64,000 nucleotides of DNA from Methylococcaceae bacterium. GTDB taxonomy: Bacteria > Pseudomonadota > Gammaproteobacteria > Methylococcales > Methylomonadaceae. Below, in pieces: positions 26,576 to 36,486 of this stretch; position 1 is the stretch's first letter, and each line of letters starts with the position of its first letter. The position numbers and the translations under genes are program-made. Under the pieces are notes generated by a model that saw nothing but the letters and a program-made list of their open reading frames with translations, had not been told where the DNA came from and ran no database searches. The stretch covers positions 62,001 to 126,000 of the forward strand of contig JADKAL010000006.1 in NCBI GenBank assembly GCA_016715325.1, written 5' to 3'.

Positions 26576-27869
26576 CCCACTGCTGTCCCACAGTTTATTG
26601 ATAAAGTCGGCCTAAGAACCGCGTGTTGAATTACAATATATTAACCACAACTTATAGAAACACATAGGAACTTAGGTCATGTCCCATTGTAATACAGTCT
26701 TGTCGCAATTACTAAAAATGGTAGGCAGACATGAATTTGACAAAGTCGCTTCAGCCCACCATGAAGGTCGGCGACTGCGTAAAACCAACCGCTGGTCACA
26801 GTTCGTCGCCCTGGTTTTTGGGCAATTAAGTGGGCGGCAAAGCCTACGCGGCATTGAATCAAACCTTAACGCCCAGCGGCAATACAGCTACCACCTGGGC
26901 GGCGCACCGATCACCCGTTCGAGTCTGGCACGGCTCAACAACCGACAGCCCGCAAGCTGTTACGAAACCCTGTTTTACAAGCTCTATAACCGCTGCACCA
27001 AGCATGCACCCAAACACGGCTTCCGGTTCAAGAACCCGCTTTATGCATTGGATGCTTCGCTCATCGACTTGTCGCTCAAGCTGTTCCCTTGGTCGCACTA
27101 TGCCTTGCACCCACAGGGCATAAAGGAAAAGGCGCGATGAAGCTGACCGTCGGGCTGGACTTGCGGGGCAATATCCCCGCATTCGCCACGCTGACCGAAA
27201 GCAAAAAGGCTGACAGTGAATGCGCCAAGCTACTCACATTGCCCAAAGGCAGCATCGTAGTCTGCGACCGGGGCTACAATGATTATGGTTAGTATAAGTC
27301 GCTGACTGCAAATGGCATTTTCTACATCACCCGGCAACGCAGCAATGCCACTTATGACGTTGTTGAACGCCGTTCCGCCCTAGGCAACCCCGCCGTTGTC
27401 AGCGATTCGGTGATCCGCTAGAACTCCCTGCGTTTCCAAAAAAAGCAAATGCCTGACGTCCGGCAAGTGGTCTATTATGATGCCGAGACCAAAAAGGAAT
27501 ACACTTTCATTACTAACCACTTCAAGCTGTCGGCGCAGACCATCGCAGATATCTACAAGCAACGTTGGCAGGTCGAGTTGTTCTTTAAGTGGATCAAGCA
27601 GAACCTCAAGATCAAGTCCTTCCTCGGCACTAGCCAGAACGCGGTGATGACCCAAATTTGGGTTGCTATGTGCGTCTACTTGCTGCTGGCCTACCTCAAG
27701 TTCTGCAACAAAATCGACACCTCATTGCAGCAAATCATCCGCTTATTGGCACTTAACCTGTTCGTCAAACGCGACCTCATCCAACTCATTAAAGCCGAAC
27801 CACCGCCTGATGATTGCTCATTTATGCAAGTGGATTTATGGTGCGCCTAAACTGTGGGACAGCAGTGGG
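26576..27869. mobile_element. IS4-family element with DUF4372-type transposase
   Basis: A perfect 22-bp inverted repeat (CCCACTGCTGTCCCACAGTT inward on the left, its complement at 27848-27869) bounds about 1.29 kb. The left flank is an IstB remnant and the right flank a flavodoxin fragment. Confidence 0.85.
26679..27850 (+). pseudogene. IS4-family transposase, two nonsense codons and a frameshift
   Basis: The N-terminal domain (MSHCNTVLSQLLKMVGRHEF, RWSQFVALVFGQLSGRQSLRGI) is the DUF4372 region. The DDE core follows: LYALDASLIDLSL, IVVCDRGYNDYG and IYKQRWQVELFFKWIKQNLKIKSFLG. The frame is lost near 27120 and resumes MKLTVGLDLRG. TAG codons interrupt at 27290 (probably a former Trp codon) and 27419. 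It is inactive. Confidence 0.85.
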
Positions 27870-28251
27870 CAGCACCCGTTTGGTCGCGAAAAAAATTTAC
27901 AGTCTGTTAGGTGAGGAACTGGCTGACAAACCCAAAAACATAAACCGCACCCGGCCGGAAGACCTGCTGGCTTACGGTGTCTTTATTTTAGCCACTCCCA
28001 GATATGGTGTTGGCGATCTGCCGGGGATGGCGGTTGGTTGCAATGAAGTCGGCTGGGCGGAGTTTGTGCCTTATCTCGATGGTGTCGACCTCACCGGCAA
28101 ACGGATCGCGCTGTTCGGCAGGGTGTCAATCAACTTGGAAAAACTACCGGCTTGGCCCAATAGCCGCATTGATGAACTACTGCCGTTAACCCCAGAATGG
28201 ATCGAAACGCTAAAACAGAATAGGTTAGAAAAAACAATGTGGAGCGGCTAG
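27870..28251 (+). pseudogene. Flavodoxin (NifF/FldA-like), 5'-truncated and shortened
   Basis: The frame entering from the IS4 end reads STRLVAKKIYSLLGEEL, RTRPEDLLAYGVFILATPRYG, GWAEFVPYLDGVDLTGKRIALFG. This aligns with long-chain flavodoxins of the NifF type (FMN-phosphate loop partly lost, SWxEFxPxLExVDLxGKxVALFG present). The first ~10 residues are replaced by IS sequence. The segment after IALFG lacks the usual GLGDQxGY region. A low-potential electron carrier has therefore been lost here. Confidence 0.7.
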
Positions 28252-28263
28252 GCCGTTACATAC

Positions 28264-28405
28264 ATGAAGGTTAAGAAACTTAACGAGGCAGTGCATATCA
28301 AGTTTTGACTTATCCGATAATGAACCGGAATTGGCAAATATTTCAGGCTCACAATACTCAGAGCTGGAGCAATACCTGACAAACTATGCCTCTGGTGAGG
28401 ATTAG
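28264..28405 (+). pseudogene. Unknown small gene remnant
   Basis: An ATG at 28264 (MKVKKLNEAVHIKF) is followed, after an apparent frameshift at about 28305, by FDLSDNEPELANISGSQYSEL and YLTNYASGED with TAG. The two halves read as one small acidic protein of about 47 residues. I do not recognise it. It directly follows the flavodoxin remnant. Confidence 0.3.
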
Positions 28406-28436
28406 ATTAAGACAATCCGGAAGCAAAGCACTAAAT

Positions 28437-29381
28437 TTAGCGAACATCCATATTTGTTCCCTTTGCTTTGTTAAACTCTTGAACGAGTTCTGGTGGCAGC
28501 AATGGCGTAGCACCATTATGTGATGCAACGAAGGCCCCAAGTTGGCAGGCATGTTCGAGAACGGTACGTTTGTCAATTCCTCGGGTAAGGCCAACAATAA
28601 GGCCTGCCATGAAGGCATCTCATGCCCCTACTGTGTCTTTCACAACTACATGTGGGGCAGGCGCGGTTACAAGTGCTTTACCACTCTCCCACAAGGCGGC
28701 ACCTTTTTCGGCCCTAGTTACACAGATGAGTGATGCATCGGTCGCTTCAGCGAGAATTGAGCAGGCTTTTGTGATTGCCTTTTCATCCTGAGGAGTGTCA
28801 GTGGTCGCTTCACCCGTCATTAGCCAGGAGGCAAGCTGGCCGACCTCGCCATCGTTCAATTTCAGAACGTCAGCACGCTTTGCCAGTTGCATGATGAGGG
28901 GCGGCCCCGCAAAGGGGGGGCGCAGATTCACATCAAAGAACTTCAAAGGGCCCTTAACCGCAAGAAGACGATCCAATTGTTCCAGATTATAGGGTGAACG
29001 GCCGGCGAGCGATCCGAACGTAAAGCCACGGGCTTTTGCGACGGCATCTATAGCTTCGTCCGAAACGCTGATTTCATCCCATGCCGCTGGTTCAACAAGT
29101 TCGTAGGTCGCGTTCCCGTTTTCGTCCACAGTGACCAATACGATACCGGTTTGAAGACCTAACCGAACACGGCTGACGAATTCCACGTTGACACCTTTGT
29201 CCTTCGCTACCTCCAGAATCTCGTCACCGAGAGTATCTTGTCCGATGGCCGAGATAAGCGAAACGGATTCTCCCAATTGCGTCATATGCGCACTCACGTT
29301 AAACGGAGCGCCACCGGCGTGTCTTCCTGATGTCAAACAGTCCCAGAGCATTTCACCAAAGGAATAGAAGTCAGTGTTCAT
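28437..29381 (-). pseudogene. PfkB-family sugar kinase with nonsense codon in the catalytic motif
   Basis: The full-length frame would be 314 residues (ribokinase/fructokinase fold). The N-terminal motif SGRHAGGAPFNVSAHMTQLGE is the PfkB signature 1. Near the end, DTVGA-stop-DAFMAG shows TGA (28620-28622) where the catalytic anion-hole motif DTVGAGDAF needs GGA. Reading continues in the same frame to HNGATPLLPPELVQEFNKAKGT. The intact enzyme would phosphorylate a sugar such as fructose. It overlaps the cupin gene by 4 bp as last gene of the sugar operon. Confidence 0.85.
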
Positions 29382-29953
29382 AAGTTTACGTCAGGTTCGT
29401 AAATGAAGATAAGGTCTTGATCCATTCCCTTTGGATCGATGGCGCGTTCGAATACCAGCAGGTTTTCCGTGCCAATCAGGCAATGTTCCATTCCAGGCTC
29501 AAAATGAAACTCCGCTCCTGGTTTTAGTGACTCGACTGTCATTGCTTGCTCCAAAGCACGCCGCCAAAGAATTAGCCCCGCGCCTTCCAGTACCTCTAGA
29601 TTTTCAACTTTTTCCTCGTGCATTTCAAGTGCAAGGTATCCACCTTGCCGGATTACCAGAAATTTTTCCACATTCGGGCCTTCACGCCGAGTGATGATAA
29701 CGCCACCCCATTTTGTCTTGATAACGTCTTGGTTGCAGCGTTCTATTTGTTCCATTAATTCAGTAAACTGCGAAGTGGTTTCACCGACCGGAACACTAAA
29801 ATTAATGTGCCATAATCGGCATGCCTCGCGACAATAACGGTTAAATGTCTCGGTTGAACCAATCGATGTAAACGCAGCAAGATCAGTGGCGAACATTGCA
29901 AATCGCGGATCGGCGGCTAACTTCTCGTGGTTCAGTCCTAAAACTTTGTTCAT
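29378..29953 (-). CDS. Cupin-fold protein of sugar cluster
   Basis: 191 residues. An N-terminal helical part (MNKVLGLNHEKLAADPRF) is followed by a cupin barrel (about 85-190: KWGGVIITRREGPNVEKFLVIR, LALEMHEEKVENLEVLEG, GMEHCLIGTENLLVFER). The glutamate and two histidines (MHEEK; MEHCL) could bind a metal as in cupin sugar isomerases such as D-lyxose isomerase. It is tightly packed between a FucP-type permease and a sugar kinase, which supports a sugar isomerase or sensor role. That role is inference. Confidence 0.6.
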   Translation of the reverse strand: MNKVLGLNHEKLAADPRFAMFATDLAAFTSIGSTETFNRYCREACRLWHINFSVPVGETTSQFTELMEQIERCNQDVIKTKWGGVIITRREGPNVEKFLVIRQGGYLALEMHEEKVENLEVLEGAGLILWRRALEQAMTVESLKPGAEFHFEPGMEHCLIGTENLLVFERAIDPKGMDQDLIFIYEPDVNL

Positions 29954-29957
29954 TAGG

Positions 29958-31355
29958 TCAGTGCCCCCTTGAAGTGGACACGCCGTGCATTCCCGCCGAA
30001 CCGCTCAGTTTCGGCCACATAAACCCGTAGACTGCAACAACGGTAAAACAGAACATAGGGACAATAAAGCCTCGCGAAAGATCGTAGGTATCGGCTACGT
30101 GCCCCATCAGCTTTGGCAAAATAGCACCACCCATGATCGCCATCACGATGAATGAAGAAGCTTTTTTGGCGCGTTGTCCCAGACCAAAAATGCCAAGAGC
30201 AAAGATAGTCGGGAACATAATAGACATGAAAAAGTAGGTGAGGAAGACAGAAATCACGGAGATCCAGCCCAGCTTCGCGAAAACCAGCAGGCAAAGTACA
30301 ACGCTTGCAGCGGAGTAGAACCCGAGCACCTTGTGCGCAGCAAGTTTCTTTAAGATTGCGCTGCCTGTGAAACGACCAATGAGAAAACAAAGAAAACCTA
30401 ACGAGGCCAGATTCGATGCGCCTTTATTACTGAAGCCCAAGTTGCCGTCCGAATGTATTTCAAACCACCCGCCTAACCAACCCGAGTCGCCCAAAACATT
30501 CCACGAGCTGGGAACTGGTGGAACCTGTGATGTCATGTAATTGATGAAAAAACTAAAAATGCCAGCCTGTGCTGCAACATATAGAAATTGCGCAATGACG
30601 GCCATCCAGAAATGTGGATGCGACCAAATGGAATGGGAAACATGTGGCATTGAATTATCGAGGTGATAATCGTCCTCCATCTCAATGTCAGGCATAGTTG
30701 AGAAGTAAAAGATGATCGCGAGGATGAGGGTAAGCACGCCAATCGCCGCATAGGGAATCCAGAGGTTTTCACTACCTGTGCTTTCGCCTGCAGCGTTTTT
30801 GGAATAAAAGAACATACCTCCGACAATGGGCCCAAGCAGCAAGCCTATGCCGTTGGTGGATTGCGCGAGATTGATGCGGGTGGCTGCAAACTGCACTGGC
30901 CCCAAGACCGTTGTGTACGGGTTTGCGATCGTCTCCAGAAAAGTGAGTCCAGCAGCAATGATGCAAACGCCAAGCAGAAACGCCCAAAAAGAGCCTATAT
31001 GCGTAGCAGGGATGAACCAAAAACCGCCGATTGCCGTAATTAACAGCCCAGTAATTATGCCGCCCTTGTAGCCGAGCTTTGTTGCCAACCAACCCGCTGG
31101 TAACGCCATTAAAAAGTAACCAAGATAATGTGCAAATTGTACCCAGGCAGATTGGGCAAGGGTCAGATGCAGTTCTTCCTGAAAATGCTTGTCCATTACG
31201 TCGATCATTCCGTTGCAGAACCCCCACAGGGCGAATAGCAGGATGAGTAGGACAAAGGTGAATAAGGTGTTTCTGCCATCTTCCAAAACAAACATACCTC
31301 TGTTAGGTGCAAGTCGTGGATCCAGCAATGTCGGTTGATGTTCGGGTGCGATCAT
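29958..31355 (-). CDS. FucP-family sugar:proton symporter (MFS)
   Basis: 465 residues with 12 membrane helices. Family-typical motifs are LLFALWGFCNGMIDVMDKHFQ, QFAHYLGYFLMALPAGWLATKLGYKGG, LETIANPYTTVLGP and RINLAQSTNGIGLLLGP (FucP/glucose-galactose group). It sits in the inner membrane and imports a hexose with protons. It is the second gene of the minus-strand cluster oprB-permease-cupin-kinase, with 26 bp to oprB and 4 bp to the cupin. The reading frame is intact although the flanking porin and kinase are broken. Confidence 0.9.
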   Translation of the reverse strand: MIAPEHQPTLLDPRLAPNRGMFVLEDGRNTLFTFVLLILLFALWGFCNGMIDVMDKHFQEELHLTLAQSAWVQFAHYLGYFLMALPAGWLATKLGYKGGIITGLLITAIGGFWFIPATHIGSFWAFLLGVCIIAAGLTFLETIANPYTTVLGPVQFAATRINLAQSTNGIGLLLGPIVGGMFFYSKNAAGESTGSENLWIPYAAIGVLTLILAIIFYFSTMPDIEMEDDYHLDNSMPHVSHSIWSHPHFWMAVIAQFLYVAAQAGIFSFFINYMTSQVPPVPSSWNVLGDSGWLGGWFEIHSDGNLGFSNKGASNLASLGFLCFLIGRFTGSAILKKLAAHKVLGFYSAASVVLCLLVFAKLGWISVISVFLTYFFMSIMFPTIFALGIFGLGQRAKKASSFIVMAIMGGAILPKLMGHVADTYDLSRGFIVPMFCFTVVAVYGFMWPKLSGSAGMHGVSTSRGH

Positions 31356-31381
31356 AATCGTGATCTCCGCAAGGAATATTT

Positions 31382-32738
31382 TTAGAAAGCCACGCCCATC
31401 TGCGTACCAATGACAACCGCATTAGGGATGTCTCCGGTACCGCCGGGATCGATAACGTATTGAATATCGGGTTGAAAATAAGCCCAAGGCGTAAGCTGAA
31501 AACGGTGCGCGAATTCCAAAACCTTCTCGGACTGCGCTCTGTTCTGCCCAGGAATATGCACGCTACGCGCGTAAGCGCTGCTAATATCGCCGTAGATGAA
31601 ATGCAAAATGGTGCGGTCGTTATTCCGCGTAGGAAATAAGCCTTTGTAATTTAAACCTATATTTATTTGAAACGGTACAATGGATATTGCCGTTTGCGGA
31701 TAGTAACCGGCGGCCAGAAACGCGAATAAACCCTGGCCATCGCTCGGAGATTCTTGATAAATCATCTGATCGGCATGCGCATAAAAACCGTAGGAATGAT
31801 CTTCGAAACCGCCTTCAAAGCGCTCATACAATTCCCAACCCGAATAGGTAAACCCAACCCAATAGTGCCCCAGCAACCCATCCTTTAACAGCGCTGACAT
31901 CGATTTGTTGTCGCCAGTGTCGTTATCATTGTTCGTAAAAAGCAGTGGCGACCAGCCGATCTGTGCAATCGCGGTATAGCCATCACTGCCGGAGATACCC
32001 CAATTCAGTCCGTTGTCGTTAGGATTAAATTGATCCTTTGACGTTTGGAAGATCCCAAGTTTCACATTGAAATCGGGCGACGGATCGTAAAACAGCGCCC
32101 CGGCCCAAACCGCGAAGGGATAAGCCGAAAACGCGTATTAAAGAGAACATTGCGGATGTCGCCGTTGATACCATTGTTCAGCGAGTAACCATAAAAGGGA
32201 GAGGCATTAAAGTCGTCCGATGCGCCAAAGCGTCCGAGTTTCAATCTGAGTTTATTCTCGAACAGTTTTTGTTGTAGATAAACCTGATAAAGAAATGGCT
32301 GCTGACCGCCGACCATTTGTTGAACCGAATAAATGCTCCCGACATAATTCGTGGTAAGACTTTTGCCGCTTCGATTGATTCCGCTGATAACGAACAACCC
32401 GTTCCGCCAGTCGAAAAGTTTTTCCAGATCGAATTTCAAGCCAAAAAACGCGTCATCCACATAACTAGAGTGCTGCGGATGACTGCCACCGCTGACGTTG
32501 CCATTGAAAATACTGTTGTAGAACGCGAATATTTCCACGCCGGAGTCGTACAAGCGATCACGAACTCCCCACCAATTTCCTGTCATGTGATCAGCTTTTT
32601 CGAAGGCGCTAGCCTGCAACATTGCTTCTTCACGTGCCTGAAGGATTGATTGATACGAAGTGGAAAGTGACACAGTATCGTGTGCAACTGCATCGCAAAC
32701 AAAAGAAAAAACACAGATAAGGCATAGATAAACTTCAT
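31382..32738 (-). pseudogene. OprB-family carbohydrate porin, frameshifted
   Basis: The first frame has the mature N-terminus (KADHMTGNWWGVRDRLYDSGVEIFAFYNSIFNGNVSGG), typical of OprB porins. A second frame begins at KLGIFQTSKDQFNPNDNGLNWG and runs to the C-terminal aromatic VIGTQMGVAF. The shift is near 32130. A likely signal peptide MKFIYALSVFFLLFA starts at 32738 in another frame, implying a second indel near 32690. OprB porins let mono- and disaccharides cross the outer membrane. It would be the first gene of the sugar operon. Confidence 0.85.
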
Positions 32739-32811
32739 ATAAAGTTCTGTGGATATCCGATATATTAGAAATTCGAGGGACAATAAAAGCAGACTCAACA
32801 TAACCGTTCAT

Positions 32812-33428
32812 TTTCTTTTGATAAGTGAGTTTTCCTTAATATAATTGGGGCAGGGCACAGCCAACATTGAAACTGAACCCACACGTAAAGTTCCTCAGTA
32901 TTCTCCAATAGAACGCTCTCGAGCCGTTTATGACCAAGCAATTATTCGACAAAATAAGGACGGGCTTGGTTCAATTTCAAACAGCATTATCCGTAGGCAA
33001 CCACATGATATATTTGAAAAAAAATGGTATTTTGAGCGGGGTGTGTTGACGATATAAGAGTCGAAAGCTTTATTCCAATCTTAATTTTGAAAGTCTGTAT
33101 ATGGAGACTTCCCGTATTGCAAACAAAAATCACCTTTAGCTTTTAAGTACGACTGTACACGTATATTCGGCTTCTTAATTGAACATATCTCGGACAATAA
33201 TAGCTATTCGCGCGTTTGTTCCTCATCACTTTCAAGTGTTGTATATCAGAACCTAAGCTTTGAATTGACTTCCCCAGAAGCTACTAAAAACCCGGAATTA
33301 ACACGATCATGGGGTGTCACTAAACTAGATGTTAGTATCGGCTTGCTATATATTGAATAATAATGGAGGCTGGAATACTTATATGCTATTGTCTTGCTTA
33401 ATGAATACTTTCCAATTGACAACTCATT
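32812..33428. other. Intergenic, no supported gene
   Basis: A 70-codon plus-strand frame (32845-33057, TTG start) has no recognisable feature. The rest is AT-rich and without clear signals. Confidence 0.35.
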
Positions 33429-33536
33429 ATGGATACTGCGAACGTCAACGCGATTGGGCATTACCTCCTGAAACGCCTTTATGATGCAGGAGTCAAGCAT
33501 ACCTTTGGTATACCGGGATTATGTGATTCATTGTGA
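33429..33536 (+). pseudogene. Pyruvate/indolepyruvate decarboxylase N-terminal remnant
   Basis: ATG 33429 opens 35 codons (MDTANVNAIGHYLLKRLYDA, then GVKHTFGIPG) that match the N-terminus of thiamine-diphosphate-dependent 2-keto acid decarboxylases. The catalytic Glu follows some 20 residues later in that family. The frame ends in TGA and no further homology follows. It is a short remnant. Confidence 0.65.
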
Positions 33537-33784
33537 TGAGTCGTCCCCCGACCTTACGTAGGTCTAACCGGACGGGACGGGCGGGATAGGAAAGCTAAAT
33601 AACCAAAACCGCATTAAAAGCGCGTTTCGGTTGGGCGGAATGATAGTCCGTACTGGAATACACGACATTATGTACGTGCCAATTTTTTTCCAGGCGTCGA
33701 AGTTGACCAGGGGTCTCCAAATCATGTGCGTTTGGTGTCAACATTTACGCCCTAGTTATGCCTATCCCTAATGTTTATATTTTC
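33537..33784. other. Intergenic, no gene seen
   Basis: No coding or RNA feature is recognised. Confidence 0.3.
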
Positions 33785-34243
33785 TCATCCATTGTCTGGA
33801 ATATCTAGCTCAACGAGTCGAGCAAGTTGTTCCAGTGACTCTTGCCATCCCAAGTAGCACATTTCAACTGGAATTACCGAGGGAATTCCTTCCTGTAAAA
33901 TACTGATATCGGTTCCACAAAACAGGGTCTTGAGATCAATCGAAACAACCATTTCACCGGGAAGGTTTTCGTCCTCAAAACGATCGGTGTGCAGAATTCG
34001 TTCATTAGGCACTAGTTCGACATATTCGACTTTAAACGAATGGGTACTTCCAGTACCAAAATTTGTGAAAGACATCCGATAGCCGCCACCAACACAAACA
34101 TCAATTTCGTGGATCGTGCCTGTAAATCCGTATGGAGGTAGCCAGCGTTCTAAAGCACTTTTACCCGTAAAAGCCTTATAGACTCGTTCGACTGGTGCTC
34201 GCAGTACGCGGTGTAGCCGTACTGCACCTGTTTCAATTGACAT
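33785..34243 (-). CDS. SRPBCC/AHSA1-type protein
   Basis: 152 residues behind AAGGAG. The pattern RVLRAPVERVYKAFTGKSALERWLPPYGFTG, then GGGYRMSFTNF and YLGWQESLEQLARLVE is the START-like Aha1 C-terminal domain fold. This hydrophobic-cavity domain is common in bacterial stress-related proteins. The ligand is unknown. It is monocistronic. Confidence 0.85.
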   Translation of the reverse strand: MSIETGAVRLHRVLRAPVERVYKAFTGKSALERWLPPYGFTGTIHEIDVCVGGGYRMSFTNFGTGSTHSFKVEYVELVPNERILHTDRFEDENLPGEMVVSIDLKTLFCGTDISILQEGIPSVIPVEMCYLGWQESLEQLARLVELDIPDNG

Positions 34244-35010
34244 ACCAATCTCCTTTAATACCTTTTTATCAAGATTAATTTAATGAATGAGTGGCAGTAG
34301 TAAAGCAGATTTCGTGCATGTCACTTTGAAAAATTTCTGCTCCTACAATTATGCATATCACAGAACAAGACCTTTATCTTTTAAGAATAAGTAACAAGAA
34401 TGCCAGCCAAACATTGAAACTCAATATTTCAACAGTTTTTGCTACATGCCTTCTTGCTCTGATCTGCAATCAAAATGCCCACAATGGCATGGCCCATCTT
34501 TTTGCTGATTTTTGCAAATCTCGCTGCAATATGGTTGGTTTGGCTCTATCTTGCACCCACAGCCGGGAGAAGCGCAGTTAATCATTTCATCGCTATCATG
34601 CTCATTGTTTCCTGTTTCCATTTAAGCCTCCAAAAATTGATTACACGCCAATAACTTTATACTACTAAAGATGCTAAAAGACCCCACCTAATCGATTGAG
34701 ATTACAACAGCTCGCACCTTTGAGCCCTGTACCATAATAATCGACATAGTTGTTAAAATATGTACGCTACCTAACACAAGTATTTTCAAAAATTATGAGC
34801 TAAGTCGATCGAAAAAAACCATGCTTGTACTTTAAAAAATACTCTTTCGCTTGGCATCATTCAATCTCATTGACCTTTAAAGAGGGATGAGCAGGCTGGC
34901 ATAACTTTTGTTAGTTAATCGTGACGGAAATTCTTCTTGTTTGGTTTTCATTGTTGACTATGGGTATTTATTAGCCTAGTAACTGAATACTCGGATGAGC
35001 GGGACAAGAA
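34244..35010. other. Intergenic, no supported gene
   Basis: A 76-codon frame at 34351-34581 has no ribosome site or family features. Nothing else is recognisable. Confidence 0.35.
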
Positions 35011-35331
35011 TCAATTCATTTTCTCACTGATATTCCCGGTTTCACCATCACAGAATACCAACACATCCACGTCATTTTTCTGCGTTATCCTAATTTGGAA
35101 CAAAAAAACTCCATTTTGATGGAGAGTTCGTAGGCCCTTAATCGTGCCCGGATGCAAAAGCAGGGCCTTTTTTTGACAGACAGGAATGTTTACCATGCTG
35201 GATGGAAGTGCAAATCGATCTTTTTCATCCGTCTCTGCGTTAGCGACCGTCATGAAATTTAGCAGGATAAATAATCCAAAACTAAATGTAAAAAAAAGAC
35301 CAAATTTCAGCTTTTTAAATGCCATACCCAT
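35011..35331 (-). CDS. Exported PepSY-like small protein
   Basis: 106 residues with a signal peptide (KKLKFGLFFTFSFGLFILLNFMTVANA). The mature part (VCQKKALLLHPGTIKGLRTLH, FLFQIRITQKNDVDVLVFCDGETGNI) follows the PepSY pattern: helix, two strands, then D-x-x-T-G-x. PepSY domains are periplasmic inhibitory or binding modules. No partner gene is adjacent. Confidence 0.65.
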   Translation of the reverse strand: MGMAFKKLKFGLFFTFSFGLFILLNFMTVANAETDEKDRFALPSSMVNIPVCQKKALLLHPGTIKGLRTLHQNGVFLFQIRITQKNDVDVLVFCDGETGNISEKMN

Positions 35332-35560
35332 TAACTCTGCTAATTAAAATTTATCAGCAATACTGACAGAAGGTGTAAATTTTATAACTTTCAGCTCTCC
35401 CATTCCGGCTATTTGAAAACAGCTAATGAAATATCAATAGATTGCTCAGTAACCAATATTTTTTTCAATTGAAGTTCTGATTCGTAAAACCTACCTATGT
35501 GTCTATTCTTTCTAAGCACATCATATTGATGTTTACCATCCATTGATTTTTATAGGGCGG

Positions 35561-36022
35561 CTACATGGATTCAAACAAAGAAGCCCGTAACTGCTTTTGA
35601 TTGTCATTAACTTCCATTTCCGCCAAATTATCAAAAATCAGTCGGACTTTTGGTAATTCTGATTCGTTTGCAGCTTCATGGTAAAAACTTATAAGCACTT
35701 CATTTATTTCAGCAACTAATTGAACGAGTTGCTCCAAAGACATGAAAGTCCCGACTATGTGGCTATCAATTAATTCATAAATGTTGATACTGGGACTGTA
35801 TTGCATCCAGCTATTTAAAATGGATAACTGACATTCCGCCTTAAACCTAGTCAAGACTTCTTCTGTTCGGCCATGTTCTCTAATGAGGAAATTTAGCATC
35901 ATTGTCACCCTCTCTGGCTGACGATTTTCGTTGAGCGCTGCAAAAAACATCCGCAACCTGCCATGGATCATCTTGTTATAATCAATTACTTCTATAACTT
36001 GTTTGAATGTGTGCATTTTCAA
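35561..36022 (-). CDS. Hypothetical all-helical protein (ferritin-like fold possible)
   Basis: 153 residues, predicted helical throughout. Acidic and histidine residues are spaced like a carboxylate-bridged four-helix bundle: LIREHGRTEEVLTRF in helix 2, EINEVLISFYHEAA in helix 4, and LAEMEVNDNQKQ at the end. A rubrerythrin or bacterioferritin-like relation is possible but not certain. It is a single gene with an AGGGAG ribosome site. Confidence 0.5.
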   Translation of the reverse strand: MKMHTFKQVIEVIDYNKMIHGRLRMFFAALNENRQPERVTMMLNFLIREHGRTEEVLTRFKAECQLSILNSWMQYSPSINIYELIDSHIVGTFMSLEQLVQLVAEINEVLISFYHEAANESELPKVRLIFDNLAEMEVNDNQKQLRASLFESM

Positions 36023-36486
36023 TCTCCCTGCTGACTTAATGGATCAAAATACTCGCTAACTGCCCACCTATACTTAGGTTTTAATATCATCTGACTTAGA
36101 CTTTTTCGGCAAACCTACCGACCTATAGATAAGACAGTAGGTATAATCAATAATTTCATCTCTTAAATTTTTTGAATACTTAAACGAAAAATGGGCCCAA
36201 GCAAAGTTCAGTTTGCGATATTAAATGGCCTGGAAAAATTATAAGATGGAGTATGTCAATCATTTCTAGCAGAAAGCCGAGTATTAAAGGTTACATAAAC
36301 AAGGATTCCCCCGTTTTCAGGGAAAATCAACGCACAAAATGGTTCTCACCCTGTTCAGGCTTCGGGGTACAAATTTCAAGGTACTCTGTAATTTTTTTAT
36401 GGATAGAAAAATGGTAATTTATGCAGCGACTATTTCACTTGCTGAATTCGGCTTGCTTTTACTTTCAACTATATCCGTTCGGATCT
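36023..36486. other. Intergenic, no gene seen
   Basis: A 76-codon plus-strand frame (36339-36569) runs into the antisense of the antiporter gene and has no support. Otherwise nothing is recognisable. Confidence 0.35.

Noticed and set aside
34351..34581. 76-codon plus-strand frame
   Set aside because: No ribosome site, no domain pattern, and surrounded by non-coding DNA.
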